Part shown: piece by piece, positions 43,142 to 49,356 of the stretch
Position numbering within the stretch: the first letter of the stretch is position 1
Layout: every line of letters starts with the position of its first letter
Origin: an uncultured Ruminococcus sp.
GTDB taxonomy: Bacteria; Bacillota; Clostridia; RUG12999
Direction: 5' to 3'
NCBI GenBank assembly: GCA_902784805.1
Contig: CACZWD010000006.1
Coordinates: 1-49,356, forward strand
Length of the DNA: 49,356 nucleotides
Translations under genes and position numbers: made by a program
Notes under the pieces: generated by a model
The model's input: the letters and a program-made list of their open reading frames with translations, nothing else
The model's database searches: none
What the model was told of the DNA's origin: nothing

Positions 43142-44371
43142 ATGTTAAAATACCTATTCCATTTTTTGACAGGATATGTTATAATAAAAATAGAGGGAAA
43201 AGGAATTGAGAATTTTTTAAATCTTTTAAGCTCCGAAAAAATATATATAGGACGACTTAAAAAAAGAGGGAATTTGTGTTCGACGGGAGAAATAAACCCT
43301 GCTTTTTACCATAGAGTAAAGCTGTTTGCCAGGGAATGCGGGCTTAAAATAAGCGTTTTTAAACGAGGCGGTCTGCCCTTTGCGCTTATGCGGCTTAAAA
43401 AAAGAAAAGCCTTTCTGGCGGGTTTTTTCGTTTCAGTATTTTTGCTGCTTTTTCTGTGCTCAAGAATTTGGGTGATACAGATAGACGAAACAGATACCGA
43501 AAAAAGAGAACGTCTTGAAGCCGTGCTTGCGGAAAACGGTGTTGTATGCGGTATGCCGAGGCGTGATTTAAAGCCCTTTGAGGTACAAAAAAGTGTTCTC
43601 GGCAGTAACGATGAATATTCGTGGTTCTGGATTGATGTTAAGGGTACGGTCGCGAGTGTCCGGGTGAGATATAAAAAACAGCCTCCGAAAATCACGGATT
43701 CTTATGATATATGTAACCTTATAGCTTCAAAGGATGGAATAATTGAAAAAATCACCGTCAGAAACGGTAACGCGGAGGTTGAAAAAGGTACTGCCGTTAC
43801 AAAAGGGCAGCTTCTTGTCAGCGGAGTTTTGCCAAACGACATAATGAGCGCGATGTATGTGCATGCCGACGCGGATATTATCGCAAGGGTGAAAAGAACG
43901 GCAAGTGAAAGCGCGTCCCTTATCGTCGCCGAAAGAATAAAAACGGGTAAAACAGAGAAAAAATACAGTATAAGCGTTTTCGGCAAGGATTTTAATCTTT
44001 TTTTAAAAAGCCCTGATTTTAAGCATTATGACGGCAATATCCGTGAAAAACGCTTTAAGCTTTTCGGAAATTATTATATGCCTTTTGTCATAAGGACGTA
44101 TAATTACAGCGAGGTGAAGCCGGTGCCTACGCGAATTGAGCCGATTGTCGCCGAACAGAAGCTTAAAGATGCAATGTACGGGGAGCTTAAAAATACAATC
44201 GGTGAAAAAAATATTTTGTCGGCGACCTACGAAACAAAGCGCGGCGACAACGAAGTCACCGTTATATTAAACGCCGAATGTCTTGAAAATATCGGGACGG
44301 AAGCGGAAATTACATTTGAGAAAAAACCGTTTGTGCCGAAAGACATATCAAAAAGCACTATTACGGGCTGA
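43142..44371 (+). CDS. yqfD: Sporulation protein YqfD
   Basis: A 409-aa membrane protein partner of YqfC. The N-terminal cytoplasmic domain (LTGYVIIKIEGKGIENFLN; HRVKLFARECGLKI) is followed by one transmembrane helix (AFLAGFFVSVFLLLFLCS, about residues 90-108) and a large extracytoplasmic beta-rich domain (SWFWIDVKGTVASVRVR; CNLIASKDGIIEKITVRNG). It starts 12 bp after yqfC. The family is found only in endospore formers. Confidence 0.88.
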   Translation: MLKYLFHFLTGYVIIKIEGKGIENFLNLLSSEKIYIGRLKKRGNLCSTGEINPAFYHRVKLFARECGLKISVFKRGGLPFALMRLKKRKAFLAGFFVSVFLLLFLCSRIWVIQIDETDTEKRERLEAVLAENGVVCGMPRRDLKPFEVQKSVLGSNDEYSWFWIDVKGTVASVRVRYKKQPPKITDSYDICNLIASKDGIIEKITVRNGNAEVEKGTAVTKGQLLVSGVLPNDIMSAMYVHADADIIARVKRTASESASLIVAERIKTGKTEKKYSISVFGKDFNLFLKSPDFKHYDGNIREKRFKLFGNYYMPFVIRTYNYSEVKPVPTRIEPIVAEQKLKDAMYGELKNTIGEKNILSATYETKRGDNEVTVILNAECLENIGTEAEITFEKKPFVPKDISKSTITG

Positions 44372-44389
44372 AAGGATTTGATAAATCAC

Positions 44390-45418
44390 ATGGCGGAAAA
44401 AATAATTGAAGTACAAAACCTTGATACGGTTATTGCTCTTTTCGGAAGCTTTGACGAAAACGCGAAGCTGCTTGAAAAAGAGCTTAACGTGAGGCTTTTA
44501 AACCGTGACCTGCAAATAAAAATAGAAGGCTCCGAGCAGGACGCCGCGCGTGCCGAAAAAACAGTGCAGTCATTAATTAATCTTATCGCTAAAGGCGAAA
44601 CACTTTCCGCGCAGAGCATACTTTACACAATTAATATGGTTGATGAAGGTATGGCGGAGCATATAAAAGAGCTTTCGGGTGACGCGATATGTATGACGGC
44701 TTCCGGAAAGCTTATAAAATCCAAAACCCTTGGGCAAAAAAAATATATTAAAGAAATTGAGAAAAACACCGTAACCTTTGGCATCGGTCCTGCGGGAACG
44801 GGCAAAACATATCTTGCCGTCGCAATGGCGGTTAAGGCGTTCAGGGGCAAAGAGGTAAACAGAATTATATTGACAAGACCGGCGGTTGAAGCGGGTGAAA
44901 AGCTCGGCTTTCTGCCTGGCGACCTTCAGATGAAGGTTGACCCCTACCTTCGTCCGCTTTATGACGCGCTTTATGATATGCTCGGCGTTGAGAACTATCA
45001 GCGCTATGTAGAAAGAGGCTCGATTGAAATAGCTCCGCTCGCTTATATGAGGGGCAGAACGCTTGACGACGCTTTTATAATACTTGACGAAGCCCAGAAC
45101 ACAACACCCGAACAAATGAAAATGTTTTTAACAAGGATAGGCTTCGGCAGTAAGGCAATCGTAACGGGCGATATTACACAGATAGACCTGCCCGGCGGGA
45201 AAAAATCGGGGCTTAAAGAAGCCATGAAAATACTTAAAGATATTGAGGATATAAGCTTTTGCAATTTTACCGAAAAAGATGTTGTGCGCCACCCGCTTGT
45301 TCAGAAAATCATAAAGGCATATGAAATATATGATAACAGAAAAGAAAAAACAGAGGGCAGGGACGAGCTTTTCAAGAAAAAATTTTACGCGAGAAGAAAG
45401 GAAAATGAAAATGAATAA
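44390..45418 (+). CDS. phoH: PhoH-family P-loop ATPase
   Basis: A cytoplasmic ATPase of the PhoH/PhoL group, linked to RNA metabolism through its constant neighbour ybeY. The 342-aa protein has an N-terminal KH-like region, then Walker A GPAGTGKTYLAVA (about residue 130). RIILTRPAVEAGEKLGFLPG and the Walker B IILDEAQNTTPEQMKM follow, with VTGDITQIDLP as the sensor. ATG 44390 is chosen because AAAGGA is 13 nt away; a TTG at 44378 is only 2 nt from it. The 3' end overlaps ybeY by 8 bp. Confidence 0.93.
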   Translation: MAEKIIEVQNLDTVIALFGSFDENAKLLEKELNVRLLNRDLQIKIEGSEQDAARAEKTVQSLINLIAKGETLSAQSILYTINMVDEGMAEHIKELSGDAICMTASGKLIKSKTLGQKKYIKEIEKNTVTFGIGPAGTGKTYLAVAMAVKAFRGKEVNRIILTRPAVEAGEKLGFLPGDLQMKVDPYLRPLYDALYDMLGVENYQRYVERGSIEIAPLAYMRGRTLDDAFIILDEAQNTTPEQMKMFLTRIGFGSKAIVTGDITQIDLPGGKKSGLKEAMKILKDIEDISFCNFTEKDVVRHPLVQKIIKAYEIYDNRKEKTEGRDELFKKKFYARRKENENE

Positions 45419-45899
45419 AATTACTTTTGGGTACGATAATGAGGATATGACTCCGGTAGAGCAAAATATAACTGACGCGATAGAAAAGGCGATAAACCGT
45501 GTGCTTCTTGACTGCAAGGTTGAAACGGAATGTGATATCGCGGTTACATTTACCGACAACGAAGGTATACGTGAAATCAACAAAAATTACCGGGGAATTG
45601 ACAGCGAAACCGACGTACTTTCGTTTCCGATGCTCGAATACGAAAAGCCGGGAGCGATTTTTGCTTCCGCGGACGATTTTGAGGACGGCAGACTTGTGCT
45701 CGGAGATATAGTAATTTCCGTGCCGAAAGCGCTCTCGCAGGCGCAGGAATACGGGCATAGCACAGAGCGCGAATTCGCTTTTCTTGCCGCTCATTCGGCG
45801 CTTCATCTTTTAGGCTATGACCATATGACGGAGGAAGATGAAAAAGTTATGTTTGACAAACAGGAAAAAGCGCTTTCCGCAATAGGTATTTTGAGGTAA
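45411..45899 (+). CDS. ybeY: Endoribonuclease YbeY
   Basis: YbeY is a zinc endoribonuclease for 16S rRNA 3'-end maturation and ribosome quality control. The 162-aa protein has INKNYRGIDSETDVLSFPM, LGDIVISVPKAL and the three-His metal motif HSALHLLGYDH near the C-terminus, where the usual Gly after the first His is Ser. ATG 45411 is 8 nt after AGAAAGGA and overlaps the phoH stop. Longer in-frame readings lie inside phoH and are rejected. Confidence 0.93.
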   Translation: MNKITFGYDNEDMTPVEQNITDAIEKAINRVLLDCKVETECDIAVTFTDNEGIREINKNYRGIDSETDVLSFPMLEYEKPGAIFASADDFEDGRLVLGDIVISVPKALSQAQEYGHSTEREFAFLAAHSALHLLGYDHMTEEDEKVMFDKQEKALSAIGILR

Positions 45900-45907
45900 T
45901 TTTTAAA

Positions 45908-45926
45908 GCGGCAAAATATGCCGTTA
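45908..45926 (+). terminator. Hairpin after ybeY
   Basis: GCGGCA and TGCCGT form a short stem over AAATA, followed by TAAAGCTTTTT. It is a plausible but weak terminator for the yqfC-ybeY operon. Confidence 0.4.
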
Positions 45927-46021
45927 AAGCTTTTTAAAATAATATTGTCGGCACTTTCAATATTGTTTATCATAGTGTGAAAAATTTTAAAATAATAGTA
46001 AAAATTTATAAAAATTATATA

Positions 46022-46050
46022 TTGACTTTTGTAAAAAGCTATGGTATAAT
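46022..46050 (+). promoter_or_regulatory. Promoter for the tRNA-Ser genes
   Basis: TTGACT (46022-46027), 17-bp spacer, TATAAT (46045-46050), 16 bp before the first tRNA. Confidence 0.85.
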
Positions 46051-46065
46051 ATATGAGTAGCTCAC

Positions 46066-46152
46066 GGAGAGGTGTCCGAGTGGTTTAAGGAGCTAGTCTT
46101 GAAAACTAGTGATGCGAAAGCACCCAGAGTTCGAATCTCTGCCTCTCCGCCA
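46066..46152 (+). tRNA. tRNA-Ser (anticodon TGA)
   Basis: Acceptor GGAGAGG pairs with CCTCTCC. The anticodon loop CTTGAAA gives TGA, there is a long variable arm (class II), the T-arm contains GTTCGAATC, and CCA is encoded. Confidence 0.95.
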
Positions 46153-46206
46153 TTTAAAATTTAACAGAGTGTTTTATAGTAATCGACACTATTAAAACCC
46201 CTATAC

Positions 46207-46298
46207 GGAGAAGTACTCAAGTTGGCCGAAGAGGCGCCCCTGCTAAGGGTGTAGGTCGGGAAACCGGCGCGAGAGTTCAAATCTCTCCTTCTCCGCCA
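46207..46298 (+). tRNA. tRNA-Ser (anticodon GCT)
   Basis: Acceptor GGAGAAG pairs with CTTCTCC. The anticodon loop CTGCTAA gives GCT. A long variable arm (GGTCGGGAAACCGGC region) and encoded CCA mark a class II tRNA. Confidence 0.95.
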
Positions 46299-46368
46299 CT
46301 CCGCCATTACCTAAATACACTTTTGGACTTGCAAAAGTGTATTTATTTTTATCTTATGTTCTCCGCCA
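46299..46368 (+). repeat. Repeated tRNA-Ser 3'-end fragments
   Basis: CTCCGCCA follows the tRNA directly (46299-46306). TTCTCCGCCA (46359-46368) repeats the last ten bases of the tRNA (46289-46298). Such copies typically remain after elements insert at and leave a tRNA 3' end. Confidence 0.5.
46313..46350 (+). terminator. Terminator after tRNA-Ser(GCT)
   Basis: AAATACACTTTT (46313-46324) pairs with AAAAGTGTATTT (46333-46344), followed by ATTTTTA. Confidence 0.8.
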
Positions 46369-46410
46369 AAACCGCTTAAAACTCAGTGTTTAAGCGGTTT
46401 TATTTTTTTA
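46368..46410 (+). terminator. Second terminator hairpin
   Basis: AAAACCGCTTAAA (46368-46380) pairs with TTTAAGCGGTTTT (46389-46401), followed by ATTTTTTTA. Its loop and right arm contain CAGTGTTTAAGCGG, close to the core of the repeats at 14.5 kb. From 46411 to 46642 I see no gene or clear signal. Confidence 0.75.
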
Positions 46411-46642
46411 ATCTTTTAGAGGAGCTTTTAGAGAATTATAACCCTATTACTCCTCCTATTACTACTCAAAATTTGAAAAATAAAAGAGGAACAGTCAGCC
46501 CACAACCCCTAAAATTTTTTATCTGTTCTGATTTATCACGTCCTTAAAAAATCCCTGCTCTGTCGAGAATAAAAAGCGTTCTAAGTATATTGTCATCAAG
46601 ATTAATCGAAATATTATTTATTTTTGATTCATTAGAAAAAAA

Positions 46643-46713
46643 TAAATAAAAATTAATAAAAGTGAATAAATATTAAAAAAACTATTGATTTTTATTCAAA
46701 AACATGATATACT
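46643..46713 (+). promoter_or_regulatory. Transporter promoter with ArgR-box-like sites
   Basis: The promoter is TTGATT (46685-46690), 17-bp spacer, TATACT (46708-46713). Three sites resemble the ARG box TGAATWWWWATTCA: TAAATAAAAATTAA (46643-46656, 12/14), TGAATAAATATTAA (46663-46676, 13/14) and TTGATTTTTATTCA (46685-46698, 12/14). Their centres are about 20 and 22 bp apart, as in tandem ArgR sites. The AT-rich context makes chance matches possible. Confidence 0.5.
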
Positions 46714-46763
46714 ATTACTTACGAAAATAAATTATGTAAGATTTAAGAAAGAGGGAAATGAAA

Positions 46764-47579
46764 ATGAAAAAAATACTTGCTATTATTCTTGCTGCTTCTA
46801 TGGCGCTTTGCTTTGCGGCTTGCGGCAACAAGACAAATGACAATGTGGCGCAGGGCGGTAAGGTTCAGCTTAAAATCCTTGATACCGAATACGCTAACGA
46901 GGATTACGCTATTTGTGTCGCAAAAGAGAACACGGAGCTTCTTGAATCCATTAACACAGCTCTTAAAGAGCTTACCGAGGACGGAACGGCGGATAAAATC
47001 GTAAACAAATATATTTCGGGCGAAGCTCACGACCTTAAATTCCAGGAAAACGCTGACGGAAAAGAAGAGCTTCATATGGCTACAAACGCTCAGTTCCCGC
47101 CTTACGAGTATTATGAAAATAATACTATTGTCGGAATTGATGCCGAAATGGCAGCTGCTATTGCGGATAAGCTTGATAAAAAGCTTGTTATTGACGATAT
47201 GGAGTTTGATACAATAATTACCGCTGTTCAGACAGGCAAGGCTGATATGGGTATGGCAGGTATGACCGTTACCGAGGACCGTCTTAAAAATATAAACTTC
47301 TCAACCTCATACGCAAAGGGCGTACAGGTTGTTATTGTTCCCGAAGACAGCAAAATTACATCTGCTGACGACCTTGGCAAAGATGACGCGAAATATCTTG
47401 TAGGTACTCAGAAGGGTACAACAGGCGATATTTACGCAGAGGAAGATTTCGGTTCTGACAGAGTTATGAAATACGCTTCGGGCAACGAGGCTGTTCAGGC
47501 GCTTATTACAGGCAAGGTTGACTGCGTAATTATTGATAAAGAACCCGCAAAGGCATATGTTGCGGCAAACAACAAATAA
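46764..47579 (+). CDS. Amino-acid ABC transporter binding lipoprotein, circularly permuted
   Basis: A 271-aa lipoprotein of the SBP_bac_3 (amino-acid binding) family. A signal peptide ends at a lipobox-type AAC, with Cys at residue 20. The usual family order is MATNAQFPPYEYYENN near the start, then the AVQTGKADMGMAGMTVTE and IIDKEPAKAYVAAN segments, and finally a LKILDTEYANEDYAI plus ALKELTEDGTADKIVNKY ending. Here that ending comes first (about residues 34-86), a short linker follows, and the protein stops at KAYVAANNK. All parts are present once, in one open frame. ATG 46764 is 8 nt after GAGGG, and ATG 46758 is too close. It heads the transporter operon. Confidence 0.85.
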   Translation: MKKILAIILAASMALCFAACGNKTNDNVAQGGKVQLKILDTEYANEDYAICVAKENTELLESINTALKELTEDGTADKIVNKYISGEAHDLKFQENADGKEELHMATNAQFPPYEYYENNTIVGIDAEMAAAIADKLDKKLVIDDMEFDTIITAVQTGKADMGMAGMTVTEDRLKNINFSTSYAKGVQVVIVPEDSKITSADDLGKDDAKYLVGTQKGTTGDIYAEEDFGSDRVMKYASGNEAVQALITGKVDCVIIDKEPAKAYVAANNK

Positions 47580-47606
47580 GCGGTTTATTTTACAAAAGCA
47601 GTTTAA

Positions 47607-47640
47607 GGGGCGGGGTGACCTGCCCCATAATACTTTTTGT
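47607..47640 (+). terminator. Attenuator-like hairpin between binding protein and permease genes
   Basis: GGGGCGGG (47607-47614) pairs with CCTGCCCC (47619-47626) with one wobble, followed by ATAATACTTTTT. Partial termination here would give excess binding protein over permease. Confidence 0.55.
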
Positions 47641-47662
47641 ATCTGAAAGGATTTGAGGCATC

Positions 47663-48385
47663 TTGAATTTTTCTAAAATTAAAGCGGATTTTAATCTGAA
47701 CTTTATACAAGATGAGCGTTGGCGTTATCTTACGTCCGGTCTCGCGAATACTATGAAAATCACTTTTCTTGCCGTTATTCTCGGTATATGCATAGGTACG
47801 GTGGTGGCTATTATCCGTTCAAGTCACGATAAAACCGCTGCGGAAATGCGTCCCGGAATAGGTAAAGTAATTCTTGCCATACTTAATTTAATCTGCAAGT
47901 TTTATCTGACGGTTATAAGAGGTACGCCTGTTGTTGTACAGCTTATGATAATGTATTACATAATTTTCGCGTCTTCAAGAAACAGTATGATGGTCGCGGT
48001 GCTCGCGTTCGGTATCAATTCGGGCGCTTATGTTGCCGAAATTATCCGTTCGGGCATTATGTCGGTTGACGGCGGTCAGTTTGAGGCGGGCAGAAGCCTT
48101 GGTTTTAATTATGTAAAAACGATGCGGTATATTATAATACCGCAGGCGCTTAAAAACGTGCTTCCCGCGCTCGCTAACGAATTTATCGTTTTGCTTAAAG
48201 AAACCTCTGTTGCGGGCTATGTTACAATCCGTGACCTTACAATGGGAGGAAATATTATTCGTGCCGCTACATACTCGCCGTTTATGCCTCTTTTTGCTGT
48301 CGCGCTTACATATCTTGTTATTGTAATATTCTTTACATGGCTTATCAGCAAGCTTGAAAGGAGATTGATGAACAGTGACAGATGA
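47663..48385 (+). CDS. Amino-acid ABC transporter permease (HisM/ArtQ type)
   Basis: A 240-aa inner-membrane permease with about five transmembrane helices, expected to dimerise and pass polar amino acids. Family motifs are [58 protein letters not shown] (in part), and the EAA loop [21 protein letters not shown] (in part). The TTG start (47663) is preceded by GAAAGGA and TTGAGG. It overlaps the ATPase gene by 11 bp. Confidence 0.92.
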   Translation: MNFSKIKADFNLNFIQDERWRYLTSGLANTMKITFLAVILGICIGTVVAIIRSSHDKTAAEMRPGIGKVILAILNLICKFYLTVIRGTPVVVQLMIMYYIIFASSRNSMMVAVLAFGINSGAYVAEIIRSGIMSVDGGQFEAGRSLGFNYVKTMRYIIIPQALKNVLPALANEFIVLLKETSVAGYVTIRDLTMGGNIIRAATYSPFMPLFAVALTYLVIVIFFTWLISKLERRLMNSDR

Positions 48386-49118
48386 AATTCTTATAGAGGT
48401 CAAAGGTCTGAAAAAATATTATAAAGGAGATAAAATAAAGGCCCTTGACGGTATTGACACCGGAATAAAAAAGGGTGAAGTTGTTGTTGTTATCGGTCCG
48501 TCGGGCAGCGGCAAATCGACTTTTCTGCGTTCGCTGAATCTTCTTGAAATTCCTACAGCAGGTGAAATTTATCTTGACGGAATAAATATTGCGGATAAAA
48601 AAGTTAATATTAATCTTCACAGGCAAAAAATGGGTATGGTTTTTCAGCATTTTAATCTTTTCCCGCATATGACCATACTTAAAAATATGACGCTTGCTCC
48701 GCAAAAGCTTCTTAAAATGTCTAAGGGAGAAGCGGAGAAGCAGGCACGTGAAATGCTTGAACGTGTCGGGCTTTCCGACCGCGCAAACAGCTATCCTTCT
48801 CAGCTTTCGGGCGGTCAAAAACAGCGTATAGCTATTGTACGCGCGCTTTGTATGCAGCCTGAGGTTATGCTTTTTGATGAGCCGACCTCCGCGCTTGACC
48901 CCGAAATGGTAGGCGAAGTTCTTGATCTTATGAAGGAGCTTGCAAAGGCAGGTATGACAATGGTTGTTGTTACTCACGAAATGGGCTTTGCAAAAGAAGT
49001 TGCCGACAGAGTTGTTTTTATGGACGAGGGCAAAATTATGGAGGAAGGTACTCCGGCGCAGATTTTTGAAAATCCGCAGAATGAACGTACAAAAGCTTTT
49101 TTGAGCAAGGTGCTTTAA
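48375..49118 (+). CDS. Amino-acid ABC transporter ATP-binding protein (GlnQ/ArtP type)
   Basis: A 247-aa ATPase that powers uptake. Walker [10 protein letters not shown] (about residue 41), Q-loop [13 protein letters not shown], signature [15 protein letters not shown], Walker [18 protein letters not shown] and the switch His in [15 protein letters not shown] are all present. The GTG start (48375) follows AAAGGAGA by about 10 nt and lies within the permease end. The specificity is not readable from this subunit; the ArgR-like sites upstream suggest arginine or other basic amino acids. Confidence 0.93.
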   Translation: MTDEILIEVKGLKKYYKGDKIKALDGIDTGIKKGEVVVVIGPSGSGKSTFLRSLNLLEIPTAGEIYLDGINIADKKVNINLHRQKMGMVFQHFNLFPHMTILKNMTLAPQKLLKMSKGEAEKQAREMLERVGLSDRANSYPSQLSGGQKQRIAIVRALCMQPEVMLFDEPTSALDPEMVGEVLDLMKELAKAGMTMVVVTHEMGFAKEVADRVVFMDEGKIMEEGTPAQIFENPQNERTKAFLSKVL

Positions 49119-49124
49119 AAAATT

Positions 49125-49298
49125 TGGGAGTGATTGAAAAATCACTCCCAGCTTAATGACAAAGTCATTAAGCTGAACAGAGGCTGAGAAGCGAAGGTAT
49201 ATTTCGTCCTTTAAATCTCGTCGGCGTACAAAGGTACGGTAGAGGTTTAAAGGGCGGAAAGCAAGCAGTGGCGCGGTTTCATAGAAAACCGCGCCACT
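49125..49298 (+). other. Dense hairpin cluster, candidate structured RNA
   Basis: Four stems follow the ATPase gene. A: TGGGAGTGATT/AATCACTCCCA (49125-49150). B: GCTTAATGAC/GTCATTAAGC (49151-49173). C: a long stem of 49202-49219 with 49242-49260 (one bulge, wobble pairs) carrying an inner CGTAC/GTACG (49225-49238). D: AGTGGCGCGGTTT/AAACCGCGCCACT (49267-49298). Stem A may terminate the operon, although no T-run follows. The T-G pairs in C are wobbles only in rightward RNA. No gene is seen from 49119 to the window end; the last 58 bp are AT-rich. Confidence 0.5.
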
Positions 49299-49356
49299 AA
49301 CATACAATTAAATAAAAAATCAGAAAAAATGCATTTTCATTCTATAATAATAAAAT

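Noticed and set aside
48345..49307. Leftward 320-codon frame opposite the ABC ATPase gene
   Set aside because: It is the antisense shadow of a clear ATPase gene and runs into the hairpin cluster. It is rich in Lys, His, Phe and Arg, as expected of reverse reading.

Overview
The window looks like chromosome from a spore-forming, gut-type clostridium (Bacillota, class Clostridia). The evidence is low overall GC, strong TTGACA/TATAAT promoters with 17-bp spacers, AGGAGG-type ribosome sites, tRNA genes with encoded CCA, and sporulation genes (spoVT, ylbJ, yqfC, yqfD). I cannot name the species.

Layout. 1-9.7 kb is core: the start of pta (leftward), then a rightward run ruvC-ruvA-ruvB, a metallo-hydrolase, sbcD-sbcC, a small Cys-rich protein behind a large hairpin, and an NfeD/SPFH membrane pair. 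9.7-12.2 kb holds an XRE regulator, three phased operator-like repeats, a secreted copper-amine-oxidase-N-domain protein and spoVT. 12.3-12.8 kb is a five-tRNA operon (Gly, Arg, His, Gln, Lys). 12.8-14.8 kb is scarred: GC-rich palindromic spacer, an alpha/beta hydrolase with its 3' half lost, a small XRE gene, and three diverged inverted-repeat units carrying tRNA T-arm-like sequence.

14.83-36.65 kb is a mobile defence island, more AT-rich than the host genes and almost entirely leftward. It carries a complete type 1 BREX phage-defence operon: XRE regulator, brxA, brxB, brxC, two unknown genes, pglX, an unknown membrane gene, pglZ, brxL. The tail is two unknown genes and an ImmA/IrrE-protease plus PIN-domain pair. 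Its right end has Tn4451-type genes: tnpV, a TnpW-like small ORF and a TnpX-like large serine recombinase. Between the BREX promoter and tnpV lies a rightward noncoding unit with its own promoter, four related hairpins and a terminator. Near-identical 17-mers (16/17, inverted) sit at both ends of the island, the right one inside the tRNA-Pro terminator.

36.65-46 kb returns to core: tRNA-Pro, hemZ, a glyoxalase-II-like hydrolase, a LysM/M23 cell-wall peptidase, ykvI, ylbJ, then yqfC-yqfD-phoH-ybeY and two tRNA-Ser genes. 46.6-49.1 kb is a polar/basic amino-acid ABC transporter with ArgR-box-like sites at its promoter. Its substrate-binding lipoprotein appears circularly permuted: the segment that normally ends the family is at the N-terminus. 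After the ATPase gene, 49.12-49.30 kb is a dense series of hairpins that looks like a structured RNA or a small repeat element.

The items I rate most worth checking are the permuted binding protein, the hairpin-array RNA beside BREX, the structured region after the ATPase, and the unknown genes inside the BREX operon. All calls come from reading the sequence; no database search was run.
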